Below are positions 8,196 through 15,478 of a DNA stretch of 16,254 nucleotides, piece after piece. The notes under the pieces are model-generated. The model worked only from the letters and a program-made list of their open reading frames with translations, ran no database searches and was not told the origin of the DNA. Position 1 is the first letter of the stretch, and each line of letters opens with the position of its first letter. Origin of the DNA: JAFDVL01 sp031371805 (GTDB taxonomy: Bacteria > Acidobacteriota > Blastocatellia > RBC074); assembly GCA_031371805.1 (NCBI GenBank), contig JANMKB010000057.1:1-16254 (forward strand). Reading direction: 5' to 3'. The translations under genes and the position numbers were made by a program.

Positions 8196-8428
8196 CACGC
8201 AAGCCTATCCATCAATTTTTCCATTCGCTCTTCCCGATCCTGTTCCATCGCATTATGAATTTCGTGGGAAGGAATGCCGCGAATAATTCTGACCCCGCCT
8301 TTATTGACCAGATGCGCTCCAACAGAGGATTTACGCAATCGGACTTCGCCGTTATCACTCAATTCAAAAAATAGTTTACTGCCCGGTTCAAATTCCAGTT
8401 CCTCAAGAATTTCTTTCGGGATTTGCAT
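8195..8428 (-). CDS. AbrB/MazE-type antitoxin, module A (start uncertain)
   Basis: From ATG 8428 the product has 77 residues with the SpoVT/AbrB swapped-hairpin signature: QIPKEILEELEFEPGSKL, then an acidic/basic strand and a C-terminal tail that would wrap the PIN toxin. The frame stays open upstream, and 14 more codons to 8470 align well with the sister antitoxin (L-I-E-A-I-V-D-Q versus I-I-E-A-V-V-D-Q), so the ATG start would lose the first AbrB strand. A strong AGGAGG (8480-8475) precedes this extended region, but the codon matching the sister's ATG is ATC (8470-8468), 4 nt after it. Either a rare AUC start is used or the antitoxin is shortened. It is coupled to the PIN toxin by a stop/start overlap and probably autorepresses the pair. 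Confidence 0.78.
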   Translation of the reverse strand: MQIPKEILEELEFEPGSKLFFELSDNGEVRLRKSSVGAHLVNKGGVRIIRGIPSHEIHNAMEQDREERMEKLMDRLA

Positions 8429-8474
8429 TACGCCGGATTGATCTACGATTGCTTCAATTAATTGACTGATAAAG

Positions 8475-8480
8475 CCTCCT
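8475..8480 (-). promoter_or_regulatory. Strong Shine-Dalgarno AGGAGG before a non-ATG start
   Basis: AGGAGG on the minus strand is followed after CTTT by ATC AGT CAA TTA ATT GAA, which aligns with ATG GAT CAA ATT ATT GAA of the sister antitoxin at 9277. No SD lies before the in-frame ATG at 8428. The site therefore suggests that translation began at this position before the ATG-to-ATC change, and may still do so. Confidence 0.6.
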
Positions 8481-8490
8481 GATTGAACTT

Positions 8491-8570
8491 AAACTTTAGC
8501 GTGAATCGCGCTCCGCGTCCATCATTAACCAGACTCGCCACACTCACCTCTCCGCCAGTTTCGCGGAGTC
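8491..8570 (-). pseudogene. Stranded copy of the histidine-kinase 3' end
   Basis: This 80-nt stretch matches 9299-9378 at 73 of 80 positions without gaps. It encodes the last G-box strand region of the kinase ATPase domain (equivalent to residues 656-682), in frame up to TLKF, and then runs on for a few codons to TAA. The seven differences fall in five codons and all change the amino acid, as expected of sequence no longer under selection. There is no start codon and no rest of the gene. Its right edge coincides with the stop codon of the broken PIN gene. It is one arm of a direct repeat flanking toxin-antitoxin module B. Confidence 0.9.
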
Positions 8571-8993
8571 AGGGAATAACAATTTTGTGAGCTACAGCAG
8601 GGTAAACGCGCCGAAAATCACGGGCATTGAAACTAAGAAAATAATCAACGTTGGCTTTAATTCCAGCATAGACGTGAAGTGCATCGTAGGTAGCGGCTCC
8701 AATAATTTGCTCAGTAACAAGGTGACTTATTACTATCAGGTATTCATCTGAAGTCAGTGCGATTACCTCGAAATATGGGAGAATGCTTTCATTAATTAAT
8801 TTTTTCGCTGAAGTTGGAGAAATTTTAGGCGTAATTGGAAATCGTGAAAGATTGCAATAAAGTATGGCTTGAAATGGCTCCTTCAATATTTTTCTGATGG
8901 ATTTTTTCCAACCAACTCAACGCAGTTTGATGAGCTGGTAAAGTTTTGATAAGCCGCTGGAACTAAGACCGAAGTATCAAATAAATATTTCAT
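8569..8993 (-). pseudogene. Broken PIN-domain toxin, module B
   Basis: The gene opens properly at ATG 8993 (MKYLFDTSVLVPAAYQN), overlapping the antitoxin stop by four bases (ATGA). It then loses frame at 8942-8940, where one extra T breaks an otherwise exact-length match to module A; read past it, the sequence continues L-P-A-H-Q-T-A-L-S-W through I-E-G-A-I-S-S-H. A second break at 8863/8862 is best explained by an 11-nt deletion that removes the codons equivalent to T-I-A-E, including the active-site Glu (E47 in module A). The remainder, LYCNLSRF to KIVIP, is open to TGA at 8571-8569 and keeps the TYDALH aspartate. A 105-residue frame from 8886 exists but lacks both the first Asp and the Glu, so no active RNase is expected. 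Confidence 0.85.
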
Positions 8994-9277
8994 AATTCAT
9001 CTTCATCACGGAATAACGGACTTTCACGGTTGCTATTGATGATTGACAGCCAGTTCTTTGCAACGTCATCGTTTATCTGACCGTTAGCTACAAGAATTCC
9101 ATTTTCCCTCACCAGTTGTGTTTCCTCCGCCTGAACCGGATGAAGCGATAAGTCGCCATTGGGCTGATGTTCCACTACCCATTTCTTGCCAGGTACTAGT
9201 CCAAGCTCGCTGTGAAAGGATTCAGGGATTTGAATGTTTCCAATTTGATCTACGACAGCTTCAATAATTTGATCCAT
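8990..9277 (-). CDS. AbrB/MazE-type antitoxin, module B
   Basis: A 95-residue protein starting at ATG 9277, 9 nt after the kinase stop; an in-frame TGA lies just upstream, which fixes the start. The N-terminal AbrB/SpoVT hairpin is complete (IIEAVVDQIGNIQIPESF then ELGLVPGKKW and a GDLSLHP strand). The C-terminal half is acidic and ends FRDEDEL, typical of an antitoxin tail that covers a PIN active site. Its own toxin is broken, so it may persist as a free DNA-binding protein, may still restrain the module A toxin, or may be a relic. Its proximity to the kinase suggests cotranscription. It is homologous to module A, but the two are well diverged. Confidence 0.85.
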   Translation of the reverse strand: MDQIIEAVVDQIGNIQIPESFHSELGLVPGKKWVVEHQPNGDLSLHPVQAEETQLVRENGILVANGQINDDVAKNWLSIINSNRESPLFRDEDEL

Positions 9278-9286
9278 AATTGCTCA

Positions 9287-11341
9287 TTACTCTCCATGAA
9301 ACTTTAGCGTGAATCGCGTTCCGCGTCCATCATTAACGGGACTCGCCACACTCAACTCTCCGCCGATTTCGCGGACTCTTCGCGCCACAATTGCCAGTCC
9401 CAAACCTGTCCCACGCTGCTTTGTGGTAAAGAACGGCTCGAAGATTTTTTGTTGCCATGAAAGTGGGATTCCTGAACCGTTATCCGTCACCGAAATCGTC
9501 AATGGTTCTTCGCTGGCCAGGTGAATCAAACCATTGTCAATATTGGTCGGCATCGCTTGGGCGGAGTTAATAATTAGGTTCGTCAGGATTTCTTTGAGCG
9601 CGGCTACGGTTGAGCCATCGAGCGTTGGGTTAGCTTGCACATCGGTTGTAATTTTCACATTGCGCTCTTCGCATTCGGTGCGCGTCAGGGCGATAACGTT
9701 GACAATGACTTCACTTAATTTTGCAGAAGTGGCAGCAACGACAGCGGGACGGGAAAAGCTTAGAAGCTGTGAGACGCTCCGATTGAGGCGGTTAATTTCT
9801 TCGGTGATTAAATCAAGATCACGTCCGTATTCACGGCTCACAGTTTCATCTTCACGCATGACTTGCGCGATGGATTTAATTGAACTCAGCGGATTTTTTA
9901 TTTCGTGCGCAATCGTCGCTGCCATCTGTCCCATCACGGCCAAGTGCGCCTGTTCGGCTAATTCACGTTCGAGTTTGACTTTTTCTTCGAGCAATTGCGC
10001 GTGTTCGATGGCGACGGCCAAATGCCCGGAAAGCACAGTCAGGACTTCGCGTTTTTCGGCGGTCAATTCGGGCGGCAAACTGCGCACAAGCATCAGGCCA
10101 ACTATTTTTTCTTCCCGCCACAACGCATAACAGGCAAGGGCATTAATGGCTTGTAATAATGCCGCGTCTTCGATTTGACTGAGTCGGTCGGCAGCGGCTA
10201 CCTGGAATAAATTTTCGTAAACTTTTTCGGCTCGTGTGACCAGTTTGATTTCATTCAGGGCCAGTGCTGCGGCGATGTGTTGTTCGGCAAATGCAGTGAA
10301 CTGTGCCAGCGAATTATAATGCGCAGCCGATGATCCGACCTGTGCCACCAGATCACGATACAAACCAACTTCGCGCGTGAACAGACGCTGGATATTACGC
10401 TCAGTCATACGGCGCAAGGGACCAGCCAGAAACATTAACCCTAAAATCAAAACTGCTTCTACGACTCCGGCACGGATAGGATAATTTGCTTCGATGACCA
10501 GGCTGATGCGTCGGATGCCGTACAGGTAAATTATCATTACCATGAGCGCGAAAGCCGCATAAACAAAGCTCTGACGAATCACCAGTTCCAGATAACGATA
10601 GCGATAAATATAATAAGCAATCAACGCCGTTGGCACGAGCGACGACATTTTAGCGAGGGCTTCGAGGTATTGTCCCGCCAATCCCCAATGACGCGCTCCG
10701 ACGATGTAAGCCAGCACAAACAACGCGCCCATCACAAACAAGGTTATGGCTAAAGCAGTAAAAAAATGGCGCTCACGCAGCGTCGTAATTCTACGCGCCA
10801 GATAAAAATTAATGCCTGCGCTTTCCCACAAAACTGCGGCTATCCACAAAATAAACAGAACAAGGAAGGAGGCGAGTTTTAGCAGCGGCGGCGCGTATTC
10901 ACCCTGCCAGATAAACGACAACGAATACGGCACAGCCAGGAGCGGCAGGTAACAAAGCAGAATTCTGAAACGAAGATATTTTGGGCTGACAGCTTCATCC
11001 AGCGATTGCCACAACCGCATTTGCGCGTGCAGCGTGAGCGGCGGCAAACAGGGTAAGGCAGCGTAAGCAATCGTGTCAGCCACGCGCCGCCAGACCACGT
11101 AAAGATTCACTTCAAGCAAGTCAAAAACAGTCTCAACAAAATTTCCCAGAAACCAGGCCCCCACCGCACAGCCGAGCCACAGCAACATGCGTTCGTTGCT
11201 GCGCAGTCCGCGTTGTTTGAGGAAAAGCCAGGCTAAGTAAAGATGAAGGGCGGCCCCAGTGGCAAAACCGACAAGTTTGAAGAGTTCAAGGAGGGACACG
11301 GGAAAAAGGATGAAGGATGAAGGATGAAGGATGAATTTCAT
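9287..11341 (-). CDS. Multi-pass membrane GAF histidine kinase
   Basis: A 684-residue protein, counted from ATG 11341. Residues about 17-308 hold eight or nine hydrophobic membrane segments; about 325-455 resemble a GAF domain; the HisKA helix carries H479 in ATIAHEIKNPLSSIKS; the ATPase domain has the N box (ILTNLIINSAQ, 585-595), G1 DNGSGIP (620-626) and G2 GTGLGL (644-649). The first 13 codons lie in a 57-bp palindrome and read as repeat (H-P-S-S-F-I-L), so the biological start may be the GTG at 11299, though that has no clear ribosome binding site. The layout resembles PrsK of PEP-CTERM systems, but no exosortase genes are seen. The likely partner is the sigma-54 regulator at 2787-4214. 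Its 3' end is duplicated at 8491-8570. Confidence 0.92.
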   Translation of the reverse strand: MKFILHPSSFILFPVSLLELFKLVGFATGAALHLYLAWLFLKQRGLRSNERMLLWLGCAVGAWFLGNFVETVFDLLEVNLYVVWRRVADTIAYAALPCLPPLTLHAQMRLWQSLDEAVSPKYLRFRILLCYLPLLAVPYSLSFIWQGEYAPPLLKLASFLVLFILWIAAVLWESAGINFYLARRITTLRERHFFTALAITLFVMGALFVLAYIVGARHWGLAGQYLEALAKMSSLVPTALIAYYIYRYRYLELVIRQSFVYAAFALMVMIIYLYGIRRISLVIEANYPIRAGVVEAVLILGLMFLAGPLRRMTERNIQRLFTREVGLYRDLVAQVGSSAAHYNSLAQFTAFAEQHIAAALALNEIKLVTRAEKVYENLFQVAAADRLSQIEDAALLQAINALACYALWREEKIVGLMLVRSLPPELTAEKREVLTVLSGHLAVAIEHAQLLEEKVKLERELAEQAHLAVMGQMAATIAHEIKNPLSSIKSIAQVMREDETVSREYGRDLDLITEEINRLNRSVSQLLSFSRPAVVAATSAKLSEVIVNVIALTRTECEERNVKITTDVQANPTLDGSTVAALKEILTNLIINSAQAMPTNIDNGLIHLASEEPLTISVTDNGSGIPLSWQQKIFEPFFTTKQRGTGLGLAIVARRVREIGGELSVASPVNDGRGTRFTLKFHGE
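9299..9378 (-). repeat. Direct repeat copy within the intact kinase 3' end
   Basis: This is the intact copy of the 80-bp direct repeat; the partner is 8491-8570. The two copies flank the module B antitoxin and broken PIN gene, with a period of 808 bp. Distances from the repeat to the following antitoxin start position are 21 nt here and 20 nt in the other copy. Confidence 0.9.
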
Positions 11342-11364
11342 CCTTCATCCTTCATCCTTCATCC
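11308..11364. repeat. 57-bp perfect palindrome of heptamer repeats
   Basis: Four direct copies of GGATGAA (11308-11335), a single T (11336) and four copies of TTCATCC (11337-11364) make a perfect 28-bp inverted repeat with a one-base centre. As DNA it could extrude as a cruciform; as RNA it would be a very stable hairpin. It overlaps the annotated start of the kinase and begins 7 nt after the stop of the actin-like gene, so it could terminate that transcript or bury the kinase start. Each GGATGAA also offers a Shine-Dalgarno-like GGA and an ATG. Confidence 0.93.
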
Positions 11365-11371
11365 CTGAAAT

Positions 11372-12379
11372 TTACGCCTCTGACATTGCGGCAATGTAAC
11401 AACCGCGCGCAGTCGCTGTTAGCGGGTCTTTCGCCATGCGGATTTCTGAAATCTGCACGGGAAATTCGGTGGCTTTGACGGCGGCTTCAAACTTCTGCAT
11501 AAAACCACGCGGCTTCGCCGTTCCGCCTGAAAGCACAATCGGGATCGGGCGATCCAGCTTCGGTAAATTGCTGGCGCTGGCCAAGGCCTCGCTTAATCCG
11601 CTGATAAGCGTCTGGATTAAATCCTCGTAGTAAATATGCAGGGCGCTGTGAATTTTGTCTTTGGGCTGGCGGGAAAGATCAAGCTCCTCTTCCTTCACCA
11701 AACGAATGCGAGTCCCGGATTCATTGGCTACGGCGGAAACACTGCTATCAATGTAATCGCCGCCTTTCGGGACGCTGAAGGAGAGCATCGGGACGGACAA
11801 AAAGGAAACGCAAACGTTGCACATTCCGCCGCCACAGCTAACGCCAATGCCGGTAAAATTCTCGGCCTGCAATTCGGCAAAAACTACGGCTAAACCTTCG
11901 TTGATAGGTTTGGCGTTGTAACCCAGGCCGGACAGAATATTTTTGAGGACAGCTTCGTGATAGACAAGGTTGGAATCAGCACCTTCGCCTTTGCCGGGGA
12001 CGCTGTAACAAATAACTTCGTGGTTACGCGCTTTGGGGACAAGCTGTTCGATGATGGCCTGAATCATCTGCTGGCCCATAATTTCCTGGGCATTCATGAC
12101 GCCCATCGCCATCGGGCGACGCGGCTCCATATTGAAAAAGCTGGCAAATTTCTCTGATTCATTTCCGTAAACGATCAAGTCTTTGCCATTGCGGTGATAG
12201 ACCATTTTGTTTTGCTGCATAATGGTCTCAGTCATTTTTGTATACGGAACAGAAACGAAAGCATTGAGTTGCGATTGTGCGCGATGAGGTTCTGCGCCGT
12301 CCGCAACGACAATGCGGCTCGTGCCAACATCAAGGCCCAGCACTCCGCTGTTTTCTGTTTGGTTCGTGTTTTCTTCCAT
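11372..12379 (-). CDS. Actin/Hsp70-superfamily ATPase (MreB/FtsA/PilM-like)
   Basis: The start is placed at ATG 12379, behind GGAGG (12388-12384); ATG 12382 or a longer frame from 12433 adding a Lys/Ser-rich leader are alternatives. Numbering from the long form, phosphate-1 is GLDVGTSR (33-40), the connect-1 region is INEGLAVVFAE (177-187), phosphate-2 is GIGVSCGGGMCN (195-206), then KGGDYIDSSV (223-232), and the adenosine motif IVLSGGTAKPRG (299-310) precedes a C-terminal ARGCYIAAM helix. The Asp usually found in phosphate-2 (DxGGGT) is replaced by S199, so ATP hydrolysis may be weak or absent. Proteins of this fold form filaments or recruit partners in division, shape or pilus assembly. The adjacent amidase and SPOR genes suggest a cell-wall role, but a specific family could not be named. 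Confidence 0.78.
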   Translation of the reverse strand: MEENTNQTENSGVLGLDVGTSRIVVADGAEPHRAQSQLNAFVSVPYTKMTETIMQQNKMVYHRNGKDLIVYGNESEKFASFFNMEPRRPMAMGVMNAQEIMGQQMIQAIIEQLVPKARNHEVICYSVPGKGEGADSNLVYHEAVLKNILSGLGYNAKPINEGLAVVFAELQAENFTGIGVSCGGGMCNVCVSFLSVPMLSFSVPKGGDYIDSSVSAVANESGTRIRLVKEEELDLSRQPKDKIHSALHIYYEDLIQTLISGLSEALASASNLPKLDRPIPIVLSGGTAKPRGFMQKFEAAVKATEFPVQISEIRMAKDPLTATARGCYIAAMSEA

Positions 12380-12383
12380 CATT

Positions 12384-12388
12384 CCTCC
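12384..12388 (-). promoter_or_regulatory. Shine-Dalgarno GGAGG supporting an internal start
   Basis: GGAGG on the minus strand lies 4 nt before ATG 12379 and 1 nt before ATG 12382. The upstream ATG at 12433 has only a weak CGAG-like match. This favours the shorter protein, which begins just before the conserved GLDVGTS strand. Confidence 0.55.
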
Positions 12389-12481
12389 GTGATCGGTTTT
12401 TTTAGTTTTTTTCTGGGGCGATGATTGTGACATGTCATGCTCGTGAGCTTTTAATTCAATCGGGTTGGATTATTGCTTGCT

Positions 12482-13918
12482 TTACTCGGACTCGGCTTTA
12501 TTAGTTGCCTGATAATTATCATTCGTATTATTAGGGGCACGCAATTTGCGGGCAAGTTCAATTTGTTCGATGTAACGTTCTTTCATGCGTTTGCGTAATT
12601 CATCTGGTTTCAACTGAGCAGTTTCAGCCCGCTGTTTGAATTCATCAACCGCCAGCGGCACACCGACCCATAACTGACCGCCCATTTTGGCGATAATCGC
12701 GGCTTCCCAGCGGCAGCCGTATTTGCTGACGCTGGCTGGCGCAGTAGCATATTTATCAGATATTCCCATCGCGTCAAATGGGAAATTATGCGTCCAATCC
12801 GTATGGTGTCCAATCAGCATATTACCGGGTGAAATTGAAACCAGTCCGTGCGTCGTACAATTCGTATTATCAATGTTATATTTGCTGCGCAAAATTGCCG
12901 TCAACTGCCGTCCCGCCACCACCTGCGCTTCGGTCAACTGTTCACCATCTGCGGCCTCGACACTGGATTCAAATGCGACACCCAAAAAACTTTCGTTAAG
13001 TCCGATATAAGTATATTTTGCATCGCTCCAGATAGAGTGTCCGGCGTGATTTGCCGCCTGTTCATCGCGGACAATTCGATAAATCTGACCAATGCGATCA
13101 ATAACGTAGTTGTAGGATTTTTCTTTCTGGACATAACCCGCCAGGCCATGACTATGACGCAACAGTTCAGAGTTGTTCTCCGAGTTAAAATCTACCAGTT
13201 CACTTTCTGTGGTGTGATAGAGAATACCAGCGATACTGTGCTGAACTGGTAAGTTTGAATTTTTCAGCGGTTCTTCCCGGGGATATAAATAATAACTGCG
13301 TGGGTGGTTATCAGTTTCAAACTCGGTCAGAATCCTGGCTCCATTACTGAACATTTCGTAACCGGTCTCCTGTTTGACCAGCCACACTTTTTCAGCATTG
13401 TAACCCGGCAATAACTGCGCAAATTTAGTCGCGATAACTCCTGCCTGTCCATTCCCACCGCGCCCATATTTTTGCGCCAGATATTGATTCAACCGTTGGC
13501 CTGAAAAAATAGTCAGGTAATACAGCCCCAGCAATAAAACGGCCACAGTTGCCAGGCCTAAGCTATAAAACGCATAGCGGAAACGAAAGAACCAGAACAT
13601 TAACCGTGCACCCAGAGGAATCGGTGCAGTGCGTAAAACTTTTTTTCGCTCAGAACGCGAGGCAGGCAAAATACCAGCTAACTCTTCAATAATCGAACGA
13701 TGCAGCAGCGCTTCCATCGTCCAGCGATAGAGCGGTGTGCGTTCAATGAAAGAAACTCGCTTCAGTGTTTTTTTTATTTTTTCCTGCCGGGCAACCTGAC
13801 GGGCAATCGTGCCATTGAAAAAACGCAGCCGGGCTTCAGGACGCGGAAAAAACGTGGCATAACGCTCGACGATTTTCGTGTATATCAGCGTCATGTCCGC
13901 AGCCGGTTGTTTCATCAT
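12482..13918 (-). CDS. Membrane-anchored N-acetylmuramoyl-L-alanine amidase (Amidase_2/PGRP fold)
   Basis: A 478-residue protein with a basic cytoplasmic N-terminal region (1-110), one membrane helix (about 112-136) and a C-terminal amidase domain (about 225-400). Zinc-ligand candidates follow the AmpD/PGRP pattern: H235 in GILYHTTES, H371 or H372 in IGHHTDW, and D382 in FPFDAMG. The core also shows YNYVIDRIGQIYRIV (269-283) and the NHAGHS motif (290-295). Such enzymes cut the amide bond between MurNAc and L-Ala in peptidoglycan, and the helix would place the domain in the periplasm. A Lys/Arg-rich helical tail follows. It lies between the SPOR protein and the actin-like ATPase, consistent with septal or wall remodelling. 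The start is MM at 13918; no clear Shine-Dalgarno is seen, and an 11-bp palindrome TTGCAGTGCAA (13930-13940) lies just upstream. Confidence 0.85.
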   Translation of the reverse strand: MMKQPAADMTLIYTKIVERYATFFPRPEARLRFFNGTIARQVARQEKIKKTLKRVSFIERTPLYRWTMEALLHRSIIEELAGILPASRSERKKVLRTAPIPLGARLMFWFFRFRYAFYSLGLATVAVLLLGLYYLTIFSGQRLNQYLAQKYGRGGNGQAGVIATKFAQLLPGYNAEKVWLVKQETGYEMFSNGARILTEFETDNHPRSYYLYPREEPLKNSNLPVQHSIAGILYHTTESELVDFNSENNSELLRHSHGLAGYVQKEKSYNYVIDRIGQIYRIVRDEQAANHAGHSIWSDAKYTYIGLNESFLGVAFESSVEAADGEQLTEAQVVAGRQLTAILRSKYNIDNTNCTTHGLVSISPGNMLIGHHTDWTHNFPFDAMGISDKYATAPASVSKYGCRWEAAIIAKMGGQLWVGVPLAVDEFKQRAETAQLKPDELRKRMKERYIEQIELARKLRAPNNTNDNYQATNKAESE

Positions 13919-14062
13919 AAGAACAATACTTGCAGTGCAAAACTGGTTGCTTAAGGGGCAAACTAAACGAAAAGCGCAGACCCACAGATTACGGCAACGG
14001 GGGCAATTTCCGCAATCATAAATCCGCGCTGCTTAAAAAAAGTGGGGCAAAAATGTTATCGG

Positions 14063-15478
14063 CTACTGTGCTTGGTATCCAGTCACAATAAAATCACGGG
14101 CCGCACCCTTGGCACGCAATTCACCACCATATTTGGCGGCTTCTGACTCACTGGTATAACGCCCGACCTGAACCCGATACCACGTGCCTTTGCCAGGAAC
14201 TTCGGCCTTGACCAACCGTGCCTCAACCCCGGAATTTTTCAGCCGTGCCACAGCCTGCTGGGCTGGCCCAAGCTCATTGAACGCGGCGACCTGAACGGTC
14301 AGACTTCCTTCGCCTGCGCCTACCGCATGACCGGAATTTCCAGTTTGCGCAACGGGAGTCGGCTTGGCAGGCTCAGCCGGTTTAGTGGCTGGATTATTTT
14401 GCGCCACAGCAGCGGTCGGAGTTGGTTTGGCAGCATTTCCAGCCGCCGGAGAAACAGTCACAGAAGCGGATGCCGCCGGACTGGCATTTTTGTTGGTCGT
14501 CTCGCCGGGTTTTGAACCTAAACTCGGAATCGTACTCGGAGCAACCGTAGGCTTGCCCGCGTTGGCGGCAACCGATTGCGTGGGATTAGGTTGAACCGTC
14601 GCCACTTCGCCAGTACGGCGGAGATTAAGCCAATTCCTGACTAGGCCTGATAGTCCGTACCAGCCAATGGCTACCAATGCGCAAAGCAAGCCGACCCACA
14701 GAAAAACCTTGACCATCCGGCTTTTAGTTCCTTTATCAGGGGTCGCTATCACAAACGTGCTGTTGCGGAAATTATAGGAATCCTGCGCAAAAACTGACGG
14801 GGGCTTTTCGGAGACAAAGCCTTCGGTTGAGCTTTCCGGGGTCACTTCGTCAACAAACGCTTCCGGCGCTTCGTGAACAAAAGAGGTTGCCTGCTCGGTC
14901 ACCTGTGGTTTAACCTCTGTGGCTTTATCGAACGGGTTAAATGAATCCAAAAATCCACTTGCCCCGGCATTAATTTCAGGCTCGACAAGCTCGGCGGTAA
15001 CTGGCGTCACCTGAACATTGACCGGCCACGGTTCCGGGGAACCTAACAGATCATCAACTTTTAACTGCGGATCATTACTCGGCACAGTAGTTTGCACAGT
15101 TGGTTGCGACGCTCTTGGAATATCCAGAATCTCGTCACCTTCCCAGCGAGTTTCCACTTTCATACTTGCCTGATTAACCGGCGTAGCGACGATTTGCGGC
15201 ATAAATGGCGGAACAGGGGTTGGAAGAGCAGGCCTGGACCCAGTGGACGATTCAAGTAATGAATCAAGATCAAGAGGAGATGTTTCTGTTGTTTGCATAT
15301 TTGCTTGTTCGTAAAACCCTTTTTCTTCACCAATCAAATCGGGAACCGAAGGAACATTGGTATTTGAATGGAACTCGACAGTAATGACACTCGCGCAACG
15401 AGCACAAACAATGCGCGGTTTAGAAGCCTCGATTTCAACCTGATTGGCATACTGACACTGCGGGCAGCGTAATAGCAT
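14063..15478 (-). CDS. Zinc-ribbon, single-TM, SPOR-domain protein
   Basis: The start is placed at ATG 15478 because the zinc ribbon begins there; an upstream frame to 15538 adds 20 residues with no conserved look. The 471-residue protein has an N-terminal MJ0042-type zinc ribbon (CPQC at 5-8, CARC at 25-28), a long acidic and Pro-rich stretch, one membrane helix (about 256-276), an Ala/Pro/Thr-rich periplasmic linker (about 290-390) and a C-terminal SPOR domain (about 391-469, with two VQVAAF/VQVGRY-type strands). SPOR domains bind denuded glycan strands at division sites, the product left by amidases such as the neighbouring gene. The N-terminus should be cytoplasmic. The zinc ribbon with SPOR layout is seen in Acidobacteriota and some Deltaproteobacteria (from memory). 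The amidase gene follows after 144 nt. Confidence 0.88.
   Translation of the reverse strand: MLLRCPQCQYANQVEIEASKPRIVCARCASVITVEFHSNTNVPSVPDLIGEEKGFYEQANMQTTETSPLDLDSLLESSTGSRPALPTPVPPFMPQIVATPVNQASMKVETRWEGDEILDIPRASQPTVQTTVPSNDPQLKVDDLLGSPEPWPVNVQVTPVTAELVEPEINAGASGFLDSFNPFDKATEVKPQVTEQATSFVHEAPEAFVDEVTPESSTEGFVSEKPPSVFAQDSYNFRNSTFVIATPDKGTKSRMVKVFLWVGLLCALVAIGWYGLSGLVRNWLNLRRTGEVATVQPNPTQSVAANAGKPTVAPSTIPSLGSKPGETTNKNASPAASASVTVSPAAGNAAKPTPTAAVAQNNPATKPAEPAKPTPVAQTGNSGHAVGAGEGSLTVQVAAFNELGPAQQAVARLKNSGVEARLVKAEVPGKGTWYRVQVGRYTSESEAAKYGGELRAKGAARDFIVTGYQAQ

Noticed and set aside
8569..8886. 105-residue open frame inside the module B PIN region as a real gene
   Set aside because: It starts in the middle of the PIN fold, lacks the first Asp and the Glu, and the missing N-terminal part is present upstream in other frames. 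It is the tail of a pseudogene.
9309..10130. Plus-strand open frames opposite the kinase gene (and similar ones opposite other genes)
   Set aside because: They are out-of-frame complements of strongly supported coding genes, with Ser/Arg-rich composition and no domain signature.
11308..11364. Heptamer array as a CRISPR or MITE with terminal target duplications
   Set aside because: Units are 7 bp with no spacers, and no flanking target duplication or cas gene was seen. It is a simple palindromic repeat.
12428..12437. TGACATGTCA perfect palindrome at the upstream start of the actin-like gene as an operator
   Set aside because: A 10-bp palindrome of this kind is expected by chance in a window this size, and nothing else supports it.
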